Source: Aliikangiella coralliicola
Lineage (GTDB): Bacteria > Pseudomonadota > Gammaproteobacteria > Enterobacterales > Kangiellaceae
Length of the DNA stretch: 64,000 bases
Reading direction: 5' to 3'
Assembly (NCBI RefSeq): GCF_007004725.1
Contig: NZ_ML660164.1
Location: 495,501-559,500, forward strand
Positions 45,301 through 60,300 of the stretch are shown in pieces (position 1 is the first letter of the stretch; each line of letters opens with the position of its first letter). A program made the translations under genes and the position numbers. The notes under the pieces are model-generated. The model saw only the letters and a list, made by a program, of their open reading frames with translations, did not search any database and was not told the DNA's origin.

Positions 45301-48300
45301 GTCATCACTTCTCAAGAACGGCTCAATTATGGTGAGTTCTGGGTGAGAACCGGTAGCAACATTCAAATCGAAACTTTGCTGACTGATGACGCCGAATTAA
45401 AATCTTATAATATCTATCGCATGACACCGGCAGGTGAGCGCATTTCAGAATTTGCGAAACTTTACAACACGACTTGCCCGTCGGAACCGATTGTTAAAGA
45501 AAAAGAAATTGCCAGTTTTGTTTTTAACCAGGTAGAGCCAACGCGTTACCAGATGGAACTGATTGATAATACCGATCAGGTAACGGTCAGAGAAATTTTA
45601 GTTCATCCTGTTGATAATGTTCGACCTGGCATTCGAATTTCTGTTCCGGCTCACGATCACCAAATTGTTGCAGGCACATTTAATATTCAAGCGGCAGCGA
45701 TGGCCGCGGATGACGCTAGTTTTGATTATGACAATGTCCAGTTCTTTATTAATGGTTTTGAAGTTCAAGCAACTCGAAACCCTGGCGCAGACACCGGCGG
45801 TGATGCTCAAGATAATGCCGCACTAGAGCGAATTTATGATGAGTTCGAAACCAACTATGGCGTCGACATTGCTAATGATTACGCCCAACCCAATAGCCCA
45901 TATGTCAAAAAATTAAGCTGGATAATTCAGCTTCCGAGCACACTGATCAAAGCGGATGAACAAATCACATTGACGGTAAGACTTACTGATGTTGATAATG
46001 CAGTAGGCACCGATGAAATTAATGTGATTGGTGTACAGGATAATATCAAGCCTGAAGTCGCATTGATTAGTCCATTAATCGGTTTTGGCGCAGTTGAAGG
46101 TAGTGATTTCACTGCAGAGTTCCGTGCATTTGATAATGTGAAAGTTGAACAGTTAGAGCTTTACGTTGGATATGGATTAAAAGAAACTTCCAACCAATAT
46201 CATCAGACAGACTATGGAACTCCGGTTCGTAGCATCACCAATATTCCGGCGCGTGATTTTGAAGCCGTGAGTACCGTTAATATCGATACGCCTTTATATC
46301 AGCAAATTATTAATGTGCCGAAATACGTTGATATTCCCAGCCTGTTTCCAAATGTCACTTTAACCGGTGAAGAGCAGTTCGATATCTGGATTAAATTAGT
46401 TGCGCGAGACGCTTCTGGTAATTCCAAAGAGTCACCAGTCAGCTTCCGAATTAATGTTGACCAAAGACCGGTGATCGATATTGTCAGTCCGGTCAATGGT
46501 GAGAAAGTGGTTGAGTCAACTTTGTTGCCAATCAATATTCAAGCCTTTGACGACGTGGGCATTCAGTCAGTTCGATTGATCGCCACACATGGCGCTCAAG
46601 GTACAGAAGTTACCAATCGTTTATTGCAAGCGCCACCTTATAATTTTGTTGTCAATGTTCCGGCATTTGACACAGTTGATCCTGCCAATAATGTACTTCA
46701 TCTTTCTGTTGAGGCAATTGATACTTTTGGTGCAACTATTGGTGAATTAGATAAACACACCGCAACCGAGTCAATCAGTTTAACCATTGGAGAAGATGAA
46801 GCGCCGGTGGTGGTTATTGGATTGCCGCTCGATAATTCAGAACACATCGAGGGGGCAAAAGTTCTGGTGCAAGTCAATGCGACAGACGATGTCGGCATAG
46901 AGCATGTTGTATTAAGCGCCAGCGGTTTAGTTTCCGGCGAACGTTCGTATACAGACAACCGCGCACCTTACGAATTTTTACTCGATGTTCCTTATGGTCA
47001 GGCTGGAAGAGACATTCTTTTATCAGCGGTGGTTACCGAATCGAGACTTGCTGGCGACGCGCGAGAAGTGAGCACGATACAGCCAACAAGATTATTAATA
47101 CTTGAAGATAAAGCTGCACCAGAAATTGTTCTCGATAAACCTGAGTCAACAGGCAGTGTTGTGGTTGAAAAGGGAACATTACCATTCCTGACCACTGTGA
47201 CAGATAATGTTTCTGTTTCGAGGGTGACCGCACAGCTTTATGCAGATAAAAACCTGAATTGTGATCCTTCTAGTACTCAGGAATGTACTTTCACAGCGCA
47301 AGATATTGTCAGTACCGTCAATATGCTGTCACCGCCTTTTGCGGGAGCGATATCTGTTGGAACCATCGAAGAATATGTCAACGGTGATTCCACTAATGTT
47401 AGTCAGCTCGCAATGCTATTTAAGATTGAAGCATCAGATGGCGTTGGTAATGTTAGTCAGGTAAGTGTCCCTGTTACACTTCATCGCAATGCGAAACCTG
47501 AAGTTAATCTAATTCAGATCTTAAATAAGCAAGGTGAACTTTTAGGTAACATCACAGAGATTACTGAAGGTAGAGAATTTGTCGTCAATGTTATCGCCAG
47601 TGACCCCGAAGTAGGTGTGGATTCCGTTGAACTTTACCGTGCAATCAATCCAACTTCTGATGACGATTATGTAAAACTTGACGATGATGCCGCTGCGCCT
47701 TTTGAATTCCATACTGAAGCCACCAGGAAAGTAGGGGATATCATTAGCTTCAAAGCCATTGCGACAGATCTCGATGGTAATGAGTCTAATCTGTCGGCTG
47801 CGGTAGAGCTTAAAGTGACGGCTGACCTGCCACCCGAAGCGCGAATTGTAAAACCGACAAATGATGAGTCGGTGATTATTGACGGCCAGTCAATTGAAAT
47901 TTTTGTTGAAGCCAAAGATGATCTGGGTGCCGATGGAATCGACCGAGTTGTATTTTATGTCAATGACAATCCGGTACAAACCGTCTACCAATCTTACGGA
48001 GGCGTGACTGGTAGTTTTGCTCAGGAACATATTTATCGAGCGGTTGTCGTTCCGCCGGAAGGTGTTGATGGTTTTGCACTTCAAGCCACAGCATTCGATG
48101 TGCTAGGCCATAGTACGCAAACACAGGTGGTGAAGGTTGGCCGAGTAGAGGACACAGTCAAGCCTAAATTGTCGGTACTTACGCCTTTCGATAAGAGCGT
48201 TGTTACCACAGGACAAACGCTTAAGAGTGTGGTGAGTGTTGAAGATATCGGTTCGGAAGCCGATCGTAAAATTAAACAGATCTGGACCCGCGAGTATCAG

Positions 48301-51300
48301 GATTTAGCAGGCAATTGGTTGACCTTGGCGCAACGGGAAATTGAATTATTCCGCGACGATGCACGAGTAGTTGGTGATGAGACGCCTGTTAGCGATCCTG
48401 ACAACCATTATTATATTTATCTGGCTGAATTATCCGACGGCAATTTATTACGTCGGGGTGATGGAAATAACGAAAGACTTCGAGTGGTCACTCAAGTTGA
48501 AACGCCAAATCACCTGGCCGAAGAAGTGACAACTTATGAAGTGGGTTTACCGATAGCCGAGACTCGGTTCTTATTGCCAGAGAACCTGGAAGGTTTAGAG
48601 CCTCTCATTGCACAACGTGTATTAGAATCATCGAAATCAGTTTATTACACTGCGATAGAACAATACCAAAGTCAGCTGGGCCAAAGTCAACAGAAAGATG
48701 GTGCGATGGTTGCTGCCTGGTCAACGGTGTCACCGTTTACCAGTGAATTTGGCACCAGTGGTCTTGCGAGCTACTCCAGCCTCGGCGATAAAAATGCGGC
48801 ATGGACCGGTATCTTTCTTGCCGATGCGGTTAATGAAAAAGAAAGCACCGTCGAAGGTGAGCGATTAATTTTCTCTGAACTATTAAACGGTGCAGCGGAA
48901 GTATTTAGAGGCACAATTACCGAGCTACATGCGGATGAAGCATTTGTGCTAGCCTCAAAAAGTGGCGAAATTGGTTGTCTGAAAAGTTGTGGTGGCCGCG
49001 AAGGATTCGTTAAGTCGGTCGAAAACGAAATCGCGAAATTTAGCGAAACTGGAAAGATTTACCCGAACAATACCCAAGGTGAATTGATACTCTTTAACAC
49101 TCGAAATGGTGACGAGAATTTTGGTCTGCCTTATCTATATAAAGGTCGAGTCGATTTACCTTACAAAGATACTTATGGTTTGGATCGTCAAGATAATCTG
49201 GCGTTAGTCGCTAATGGTTATGGTGGTGTTCAAGCTATCGATATTAGTAATATTAGCGCGCCTTATCATGTTGGTTATATTAAACCGAATGGCTTTACTC
49301 GAGACGTAAAAATTAGCGGTGATTTTGCCTTTATCGCGGCATCCTATGAAGGCCTGGTGATCGCGGATTTAAGAGAGCCAAGCCTGCCAATCATTGCGAA
49401 ACTTGATACTTCTGGGGTAGCGAATCGAATTAAAGTTGTCGGCGATAATGTGTACCTGACCAATATGTCGGGTGATACTGAAATTTCTCAGCTCGATGTG
49501 ATCAATGTTGCCGATCCTTATAACCCTTACCTAATCCGTTCAATCGAGCTCAAAGCCGATCGTGAAGATTTAGTTTCTGATGGTGCTTACGACCTTGAAG
49601 TGGTTGGTAATCTTGCACTGGTAACGACCTATCATTCCGATCAAGAGGATAAACCAGCGACGGCAATGCTGGAGATTATTGATCTGGACAAAGCGAACAA
49701 TGCAAACATTGACGCGACTGTACCAGTAGTGACTCACACAAATACAAGCGAAAATAGTCTTGGCAGTCGTGGCGTCATTGTGGCGAGAGGAAAGGTTCAG
49801 TTAGCTGGCGTGAATAGTGGAATCAATTCTGTTGAGCTACCGGCGTTAACCATTTTAGACCACACGCCATTCCGTGATGAAAGAGATATCAGTACCGATA
49901 TCGAAAAAATCGTGGTTGAGCTTTCAGCGGTATTGCCGTCAACTTTACCGATTGAAAATTATGTGACCGTCAATAAGTCGGACCCACTGATTGGTGAAAA
50001 TATTACCGATAACTTTACCATCGATTTTGCCACAAGAAACACTGAAAATGGTGAAGAGCCTCACTATCGAGTGATTGAAATTAAACGCAACGCAGAATTT
50101 ACTTTCGAAAAAGCGGAAGACTATTACGTTACGATTAAGCAAGGTCTAAACCCATTAACTGGTTACGCGTTAGCTCAAGACTATACTTTTAAGTTCACAA
50201 CATCAGTTGCTGATAACGCGCTAGCACCGGAGTTCTTCTCGGTAACGCCAAGTCAAGGAGACATTAACGGTGGCACTGAAATTGTGATCCGCGGCACCAA
50301 CTTCGGCACTAAACCGGCAATTGAATTGGGTAACCAAAAACTGTTAGTCAGTAAAGTCGAAGCCGCTTCAGCAGAAGATCCTTATGAGAAAATTTTTGCG
50401 ACAACAGTACCTAATTATGCTGGGCCGGCCGCAGTAAAAATTACCAATGATGCTGGTTTAACCGATACAGAGCTGGGTGTGTTTACCTATATCGATGAAC
50501 TCCGTTTATCTTTTGTAACGCCGGCTATTGTTAGCGTCAATCAAGATGGCGTTGGTGATGTGGTCGATGTCATCGGCTATGGTTTTAACCATTCAATTGA
50601 GTTAACTGCATACATCAGCGGACAACCAGAAACGGCTAAAACAATAGTGACATCGGACACTGAGTTGACCTTGTATAGTAGCGAACGATTAAGCTGGACC
50701 GTGCCGACTTTTGGTCCGAGTTTCAGGGGCTTTGTTGATTTAGAAATTTCTGATGACCGTGGACGAAAAGCCATATTGCCACGAGCGTTATTTTACGGGC
50801 TACTAAAAACTGATCGTATTATTCAGACTGAAGCGCCGCTCAGTGAAAAACAAATTAATGATTTTAATAGCGGTAAAGAGACTTACATTCCTGACCCATC
50901 TAAGTTACCGCCGGGTGCCGTTGTTGATATTGCTTCTGATAGCGAGAACCAACTTGTCTACGTGTTAGGTAAAGGTGTTATCGGTAACTTTAACAAACCT
51001 GACAATTTGGTTGATGAAGATAAAGCCGAAGATTTGGTTCCACCGGGCTGGATATCTCTGATCCATTATGATCGAGAACAGTTAAGTACTACTGCTGCGC
51101 CGAAGCATGGTTTAGGTTATTTCAATTTACCTTATGACATGGTGCCGCAGAAAATGTATCTGGGCGAACAGCAGCTTTACGTTGCAGTAAAAGGGCATCA
51201 CTTCCCGTTTATTAATACCCCGTATGAAGATCAATCTTTGTTATTGATTTATGACAAAGAAGATCGAGTACCCGACGATACAACTGATTCGGTTGATCGA

Positions 51301-54300
51301 CAATTTATCCAGACTTTACCGTTACCATTTGTTCAACCGGTTAAGTTTATGAATGGCAAAGACAACCTGTTAGTGTTAGCCAACCGATTAGAAGGGATTG
51401 CAATTGTTGATGTTGTTAACAACGAAAGCACATCGGTCATTCGAGTGATTAAAAATGCAATTGTTAATGGCGTAGAAAGTGAACTAGAAATTGTTGATTT
51501 AGCGATTCAGGACAACAAACTAATTGTAGTGACTGATGTCACGCCACCTAAAGCTAAAAGGCGATCTTACGCTCGGGTTGAGTTCGACTTAAGTCAATCT
51601 GGCCTGCCGCAACTTGCGGCTCATGACAGTGAGGCCAGACTGAGCGTTCGTGATGCTCAGAGTATCGTTGAAGCGGGCGCCGAATCAGTTAAGTTGGTAG
51701 AGAATGCCAACGCGAATTACCCGAGAAAACTCGGTGAATATGTTGATAACGGATTTGCGGTGGCGACCAGCGAAAATGGCCAGAGAATTTCGGCAGTCGA
51801 TTTTGCCAGCTCAGCCACTGTTGGGGTGGGTCACCATTCGATTTCGACGAAATCTGAATGTAAAAACTTTATTCCTTTTTATGACCTCAGTCGAGCCGAT
51901 CAGATCGGTTTAATTGACGTGCTTAAATATGAAGACTGCCCTGACCAGAGTATTCCTGGTGCCGGCGCAATTGAAAAAGGTAAGCCGCAAGATTTACTGA
52001 CCGATAATCGTCATATTAAAACCATTGTTACTGATGATGGTATCGCAATAAACACGATTCATTACAGTAGCAAAGGAACTAATAACGCTTCAATCAGTGA
52101 AGTAACGTTCATTGATTTTCTGACTTTAGATCTGGTCAGTAGTACACCTCATGATCAAGAAGTGGGTGTAGCGACGGACATTCAAATCAGCCTCAAGTTT
52201 AACCGCTCCATTGATATTCCTGCCGGTGAAACCGAGAGTGCGTTTTTGTCTAAATATCTTTCACTGCTATTGGATGATGGAACACCGCAAATGGTCGCCG
52301 TTGCGCATTCGGCTTCGATTGACGTCAACGACTCGACAATTATTAATGTGATCCCATCGGCAAATCTTGCTGCCGAATCTAATTATCAAATTCGTTTAAC
52401 TAACGAAAGAGAAAGTCGACGCACTGTCGGTTTACTTGAAAAAACAATTCGCTTTAAAACTGCAAAGACTGCCGGTGATCCAATTGTTATCGGACAAGTT
52501 TCACCACGAACTGTTTCTGTACTTGGCGGACAATTATCGGTTGTTCTAGATAACGCTACCAATCCGTCGATAGAAATTGCCGGTGCGGCGACACAAATTA
52601 CTGGTTCGGAAGTGATCGCTGGCAATAAAGTTGAGTATCAGTTGCAAGTTGGTAAAAACCTGGCTGGTCCTGCTGCTCTGACAGTGACCGATCAAAATGG
52701 ATTTGTCGCAGAAAAACTCGGCGCAGTTATTTTTGTTGAACCGCTGAGCGTTAATAAAGTTGTACCTGCGCAAGGTAATATTAATGGCAAAACTAATGTA
52801 AAAATTTCCGGAACCGGTTTCCACGACGCTGGTTTCCAAAATACTGGGGCTGGTATTAATGTTTACTTCGGCGATGTGTTAGTGCCCAGCGGCGACGTCA
52901 AACTGGTTGATCCGAATAATATTGAAGTACTTACACCGGCAGGGCAGATCGGCTTTGTCGACGTAAAAATTGATTTTGGCGGTGGTCGTACTGCGATTTT
53001 GAATGATGGCTTTGAATATTTACAGGCCAGTCAATCGACCATTCAAGCCCAGGGCCGAATTTTTGATGCGACATTAGACCCTACCTTAACTTACTTATTT
53101 GCTGCGGCCGGTCAGTTTATCAATGTTTACGACATGGATGGTTCGCGCTACACCGGCGATAGTGATGATCCATTAAACGCCGATGATTTATTACTGAAAA
53201 TTATCGATAAGAACGGTGATGGCATCGACGACAGATTGTTGGCTAAAGTCCCTGTTCCAGATGGACATATTGCTGTTGGTATTGATGGATATTTTGAGCG
53301 ATTTAATGACCGAGTCTTCGTTTCTTTACTGCAGTTAGACGAAAACGGTGAGCCAATTGAAGGCTCCGGTAGCATCAGAATTATCTCATTCGATAGTGCA
53401 GATATTAGCAATACAACCTTGGTCAACGAACTTGATTTGCCAGGTAGTTTTGTTGGGCGACTGGACGTTGAAAATAATCGAGCGATTGTCGCAATGGGTG
53501 ATGCCGGTCTGGGTATCGTAGATACTTTCCTACACACCAAAATGTATATTTCCCAGCAATTACAATTGCCGAATGGACATAGTGCATTGGACGTTGCAGT
53601 TATTCCATCAAAAGCGGGTGAAAGTAATCGCTATGCGGTTGCGGCGGGCGAGTTTAGTTTTGCCGATAACCAGATGGTTAACGAAAAAGAAGATAGTAGC
53701 GGCGCTATTTACATTGTAGAAAATAGCCCGGTCAATGGTTTGAACATTGTCAGTAAAATTGACGTACCTACCAGCAGGTTACAAGTTAGAGAGAATCGCT
53801 TGTTTGCTGCTTCGGGCGATAATGGCGCCATTTTGGTTGATATTACCGATAGCCAATCACCACAAATAATTAGTCGAGTCCGCAACGTGGGTCATGTTTA
53901 TGATATCGACGTGATAGGTAATACCTTGTATCTCGCGCGAGGCAAGCAGGGACTTTACACTGTCGATGTCACTGACTTCAGTAAGCCGGTGGCAACCGCG
54001 GGAATGATAGCGAACGACGGTGTGCAGTTTGAAGTTGTGGTCGCCTCTAACTACGCTGCAATCGGCGGCGGTTTTGACACGATTTATGAAGGCGAACCAC
54101 GTCACGTTATTCAGTTATTCCCCGATGTGGTACTTAAATTACATAGTGTTAATCCTGCCAATAAAGTGTTGGACAGAGATGCTAACGATGCGCTGAAACT
54201 CAGCTTGCATTTCAATAAAGCAATTGACATATGGCAGGATAATCTTAATCGTGTTCAGGTGAAAAATTCGCAGGGCATCGACTTGCCATTTGAGCTGCAG

Positions 54301-57300
54301 ATAGTTGGTAATGATGTGATAGTTACCCTGGCTGACTCAGTCATAGATGATGGACTACTGACAACCGGTGATCGATTTGAAGTTATCGCAGAAGCCGGTA
54401 TTGCTTCAGTAAAACCACTCACCGACAACACGCAAATCGTGTTATACAAACTGGCTAAAGATCAGTCTGTTGAGTTTATTTATCGCGGCAGCAACTACGA
54501 TAAATTCTCTGTTATTGATGTTGTGCCCAGACGACTCAGAGTCAATCAGGCACACCCGATAACGGTATCTGCATTTGGGATCCCAACTGCGCTTGAAAAT
54601 ACGAAACTATTTGTAGGTAGTGTTGAACTTGCTATCGACAAAATTAACTTTAGCGATAGTAATTCTAGTGTTGGTATTATTGAAGCGACGGTTCCGGGAA
54701 TTGCAGTGCCTGGTCAATATGATTTACACCTGTCCAGAAATGTTGACGGTGTGTGGGAATCAGCAACATTACGCGGCGCACTTCTTGTTGATGCTGCAGT
54801 GAAAGTCACCAAGCTGGAGCCTCAGTGGGGCCCTGTTACAGGTGGGTTTACCGTTGAAGTTACCGGCGAAGGATTTGAGCCGGGCAATACGGTTATTGAT
54901 GGAATCAAAGTTCGAGTAGGCTCAATGCCGGTCCAGAATGTCGAGGTACTGTCTTCGACCAAAATGCGAGTCACAGTTCCTGCAGGAAGCTCAGGACTGC
55001 ATGCGGTAGAAGTGACTAACCGTCATGGCGATAAAGCCAATTTATCGAAGCAGAATGGCGTTGGTTATGGATTAAAATTATTGACCACTAATAAGCCTTC
55101 GCTGGTATTCCCAACCGATATAGAAGTTGATCAAGAAACGGGGGTTGCTATTACCACCGGTGGTTATTTTAAAGACGGCTATTCGCTTCAGGTTTATCAG
55201 AATATGCCTTTCCCTGACTCAACTCGCGCCGCCAGTTTCGACGTCCAAGACCCATACAATTTATTGTTGGTTGGCGGAGAGTCTGCATTGCCGAGCGGTG
55301 AGAAAGCAGAAGACAGTCTTGGCGATCTGGTGTTGTTACTCAACTTAAGTGCTAAGAAAGAAACCAATATTATCGGCGAAGGTCCACCGTTAACAGCGGA
55401 AGAAGAAGAGCTACTTGAAAGTTTGTCAGGGCTCGAAGTACCACTCAGTTTAGACTCTATTCGTTTACAGAGCAAAGAAGAAACTGATGCAAACGGCACC
55501 CATAAAAGACTATTGGTGGCCAGTGGTAACGGCGGTGTCGCTCGTTTGAATCTGGATGAACAAAATGGCCTGAATCACTTAAACAGTTTATTTACTGGAC
55601 AAGGCCAAACACTGAATATGTTTAGCGCGGGTAATAGCGTATTTGCCAATATTGCCCAGGGCAACTCGACCAAGCTAGGTGATGCCTGTTCCCATGCACC
55701 TGTGGCAGCAGAAAGCGGTGTATTGCGCGCAGGTAACTATGCCGTGCCATCGGATCCGGTAGAAATGCCAGTTAAGGGTATTGAAGGCGCTTATTCTTTA
55801 CATTACTCAAATCAGTGGTTATTTAGTGGTGGTCGATACACCAACCATGCATGGCAACCGGACGGTTTGTGTTTGTTGTTTGAACCACTGACAGCTGACC
55901 GTGGTCGTGATATGGAGTTGGAAGAAGATCCAGAGTTCACCACAGTCACCGCAACTCATTTATTTGATCCAGAGTTGGAGCGCTATTACAACTTTGACAA
56001 CAATGTCTTAGATATCAAATCTTACGGCGATTACGTTATCGTGGCGCTGGCCAAGTCTGGTGTGAATATTTTCCATCGTGATAACCCACTAGAAAAAGCC
56101 TCAATCGTTGTCGACGAAAAAGTTCAGAGTGTGCGCTCCCGTTCAGTTAGATTAAAAGTTATGGGAAGTACTTTGTTTATCGCTGGAGACAGTGGTGGAT
56201 TACAAGTGTTCGACATATCCGAACCCCTGTCACCAAAATTAGTTTCGGCGGGTAACACCGAAAACGTCGAAGCACTGGATTACTATAAAGATCGATTAAT
56301 TGTTGCTGGAGGAAGTAGCGGGCTAGCAGTGTTGCAATTGCCTGCAGCGTTTGTTGTTGACAGTTCAGTTGAAGAAAATGCAGTTGTTGCCGTCTCCAAA
56401 CCTGTGTCCATTCGATTTAACGAATTTGTCGACGTTGCAGCACTAACAGAACTAAATGGCATTCAAGTTTACAATGAATCGACCGGCGCTGTTGTTGCCC
56501 ATACCGTAACGGCAATCGATCCAAGCGAAGGCGCGGCGCAAGAATTTACCATTGATTTTGCTAAATCTGGCGGAACCCAATATCGTGTTGAAGTGGTTGA
56601 TGCAAGAAACTTGAAAGGCGCTGGATTATGGACAAAATTCGCTAGACATTTCACCACATCAAGTTCTAATTTCGACCAGCCGAAGATTACTTCGGTAGAG
56701 AGCGGGGCGTATCATCAGAGCCAATCGAAAACAATTCGAGTACTCGGTCAAAATTTTGCTGCAGAAGCGGTCGCTTTTGTTGATCAATATCCGTTGCCGA
56801 TAACCTGGGTTGATGCCAATACCATCGAGGTTGATTCTTCGACCTTAGATTTACTACCCCTTGCGGCGGGCCAACATCATTTGATGATTCGTCAAGGCGA
56901 TCTTCAAGCAGAATTCCTCGGTGCTTTCGTAAAAGGCGATGAACTTGCTGATGCGACCTTTACCTTGAGTAAAGAGTCGGGTCCGGTTAAAGGCGGAGCG
57001 CGAGTTAATATTCAGTCTAATAAAAAAGTCATTCTGCCGGGCACAAAAGTGTTGTTACGTTCGCAAACTAATGACGAAATAATGACTGAGAAAACTGAGG
57101 AAGGCGAGTTCATCACCAATTTATTTGATGATGTTCAAACACTGGATAAGTTTAACTTTAGAATTCCAGGCGTCATTGAACCTGGCTTGTATGATGTATA
57201 TCTGATTATTAATGGCGAAGAAATTTTAGCAGGACAATACTCTTATACGTTAGCGCAAGGCCGACGTTCAGATTTACCGAATTATCCACCAATGGTTATT

Positions 57301-60300
57301 GGCGATACGGTTAGCCGTGCTGACTCTACTTTATTTGTGGGCGTTAAAGCTGGCGCAAAACCAACTGCGACCAACCGTTTCTTAATGGAAAGCGGTTTAG
57401 AAATTTATGATACAACCATCTGGGAATACGCGGTTCGTCAATCGCAATTAAGAACCGAAGAGCCAGTGACCGGATTAAGTTTGGTCGATGACATTTTATA
57501 TATGGCCAACGGGAAAGACGGCATTGCTGTTGTTGATGTCAAAAATCGAAATACGCCTTACATTGTTAACCAGATTGCCGTTTCGGGTTATCAGGCAAAC
57601 GATGTTGATTCTCAAATCCACCAAGGTATTTTAGCCGTAGCAGCCAGTTCGGATCTTGGCGACGGTTTCGTTCGGTTCTTCAACTTGTTTGACGATGAAT
57701 TAGCGCAACCTGTTGGCTACTCGACCATCGTATTTAATGAAGGCGATTTACTTGGTCAACCAATCAAGTTGCAGTGGTGGGACAATAAACTTTACGTTCT
57801 ATTTAACCGCGATGGACAGCTTTACCTGGCGATATTTGATCGCTTTGGCACGCAGCTGAACTATACGGTTCAAAAAATTGATCGAGGACAACTCGAAGGT
57901 TCGTTAACGGATGCCGATCTGTTAGTTCAACACGGCGTGATATCAATTACCACCGGTGCAGAATATCTATCGCTGGAACAAACCGATACAGGCCATTATG
58001 AAACTGTTTATTGGCAGGCATTAGAGTCGCAATCCTCAGGAATTTTCTCCAGTGAAGGCGGAATATTTATCAGCGGTTCTACCGGATTAACCAATATACC
58101 TTCGACCAGCTTAGCGGTCAGCGGTGTGACTCCAGCTAATGGTAGTTTGATTACGCTAGATGAAACGATTTCGGTTTACTTTAATAAACTGATTAATACT
58201 GACGAGGCAGTGATATCCACTGCGGTAGAAATTTTTGATAATGACAATAACGTTATTGATCCTGCGAATTATTCGTTAGTTGCGGAAAACACGATTTCAG
58301 GCGCAATTCTTGACATAAACTTTAATCAGAACGCGACGATTCCATCAGGTAATATTCGCATTACCGTCAGCGATGCGATCAGGGCATTGAACGGGGCGGC
58401 GCATTTAATATCTCCGATAGAACTCAATTACCAATTACAAGCTGGTGTACGTCCGCTGGTGTCTGGCGTTGTCAGACAACAAGCAGGGCAGAGTATTGAA
58501 AATAGTAATCACTACTTCCACGCCAATGGTGAAGAAGTTGCGATTATTAGCGGTGAAAACTTCGCTGATAATTCAGGTAATGATTCAGGTAATAATGGAA
58601 CGGACATTTCGATCAGCATCGGGGAATTATCCTTAAGTGAATCCGATATTGTCTCAGTGTCGTCGAACCAAATTGTGTTTAATTTCCCACAATTATTTAT
58701 TGGAATCGATACCGCTGCTTTACCGGTCACTGTGACTCGTGCTGGTATTTCAGACACCTTATTCGGCGCAGTGGTTGTGTTACCCGAGGTTATTCTGGAA
58801 GACATCAACCCGCTAACTGGTCCACCGCAAGGCGGCAATATCATTGATGTTTATGGTGCTGGGTTTACGCCTGATACCAGGATCAGTTTCAACGGCAACC
58901 TGGCGAATGAACAACAATTAATTTCCGGTCATCATATTCGATTGAAAGCACCAGCGGGCGAGTTTGGGTTTGCTGAAGTTTCTGCGAGCAACCCACAATT
59001 CCCTGGCGAAGTGAATGTTTTAGCGAGCGAATATTTCTACACTGGGCAAGAAACCGGGTCAGTTAATCTTTCTGACAAAGAACAAAGTCCGGTTACTGCA
59101 ATTGCGCGAAATGGGCAACTACTTTATGCCGTCACCGGTGGTGGTTATGAAGTCTATGATGTGAATGGAACGGTGACCGCGAATCCGCAAACGACGAGTG
59201 CGCAGTTAGTTGTTGTGGATATTTCTGATCCTGTTAACCCGAATGTGATAGAAAAAGAATTTTCTAACCAGTTATATCCGTATCACTACAAGCAGGCGAT
59301 TGCACCAAGTGGATTTAACGATATTGCGATAGAGAGAAACAACCTCTTTGCCATTGGCGGTCAGAAGTTATTACACTTCGATATCACGCTTGCCAGCGAT
59401 CCTTTCTTGTTGGAAGACTTTTCAAACACTGAAAATAATCATGCGCTAGCGGTTGATGATAACCTGGTTTATTTAAGCCAAGATTCCGGTATCAGAATTT
59501 TGCAACGAACCGCTCAAGGCCTTAAGCAGCTGGATACGATTGAACGAAGCGTCATCGGTGGAACTGCGAGCAAGCTTGTGATCAAAGATGACGTGTTATG
59601 GGCGATAGTCCCATCACGCCGAAAAGTGATTGCCATTGAGTTAGCTAGCGGTGATTATGAAATAATCAGAAATGCTTCGCTGAGAAATGATGCTGGACAC
59701 CGCATTGTTGCCTCCGACATTCTTGTGCGCAATAACTTACTGTTTGCGTCCACTGGAGAGCAGGCGACAGTCGAGCTATTCAGCCTTGACTCTGAGACTT
59801 CAATTGATCATTTAGCCTCACTGAATTTGTCTTACCTGTTGCGTAACGGCAATTTAAATGCCGGTCAAATCATGATCCATGGACAAACGCTTTATGTTGC
59901 CTCAGGTCATGGTGATTTACAGCTGTTTGATATTTCGCCCTGGTTCGACAACCGCTATCGATCTCAAATTCAATTACAACATTACTTCTCAGTCATGGGC
60001 GCAGCTAACACTATGGCCTTTGCAAGTGATGCTGTTTATGTCGGCACCTCGTTTGCTTATGATTCACAAGGTGAAGCGATTGAAAGCCCGGTCGCTGTCG
60101 GCGAAAAAATTAACCATCTTGGTGGTGGATTAAATACCATTGTCAATGATTTGTTATTAGTGACAGAACAGATCCCAACTTCAGATGGCGTATTAGCGAA
60201 AACTCAGTCGATCGAACTACAACTGAACCAAATTGTTGATAATGTTCAGTTCGCAGAGCTAGCGGAGCAGTTATTAGAGGTTACCCTTGACGGTGCTAAA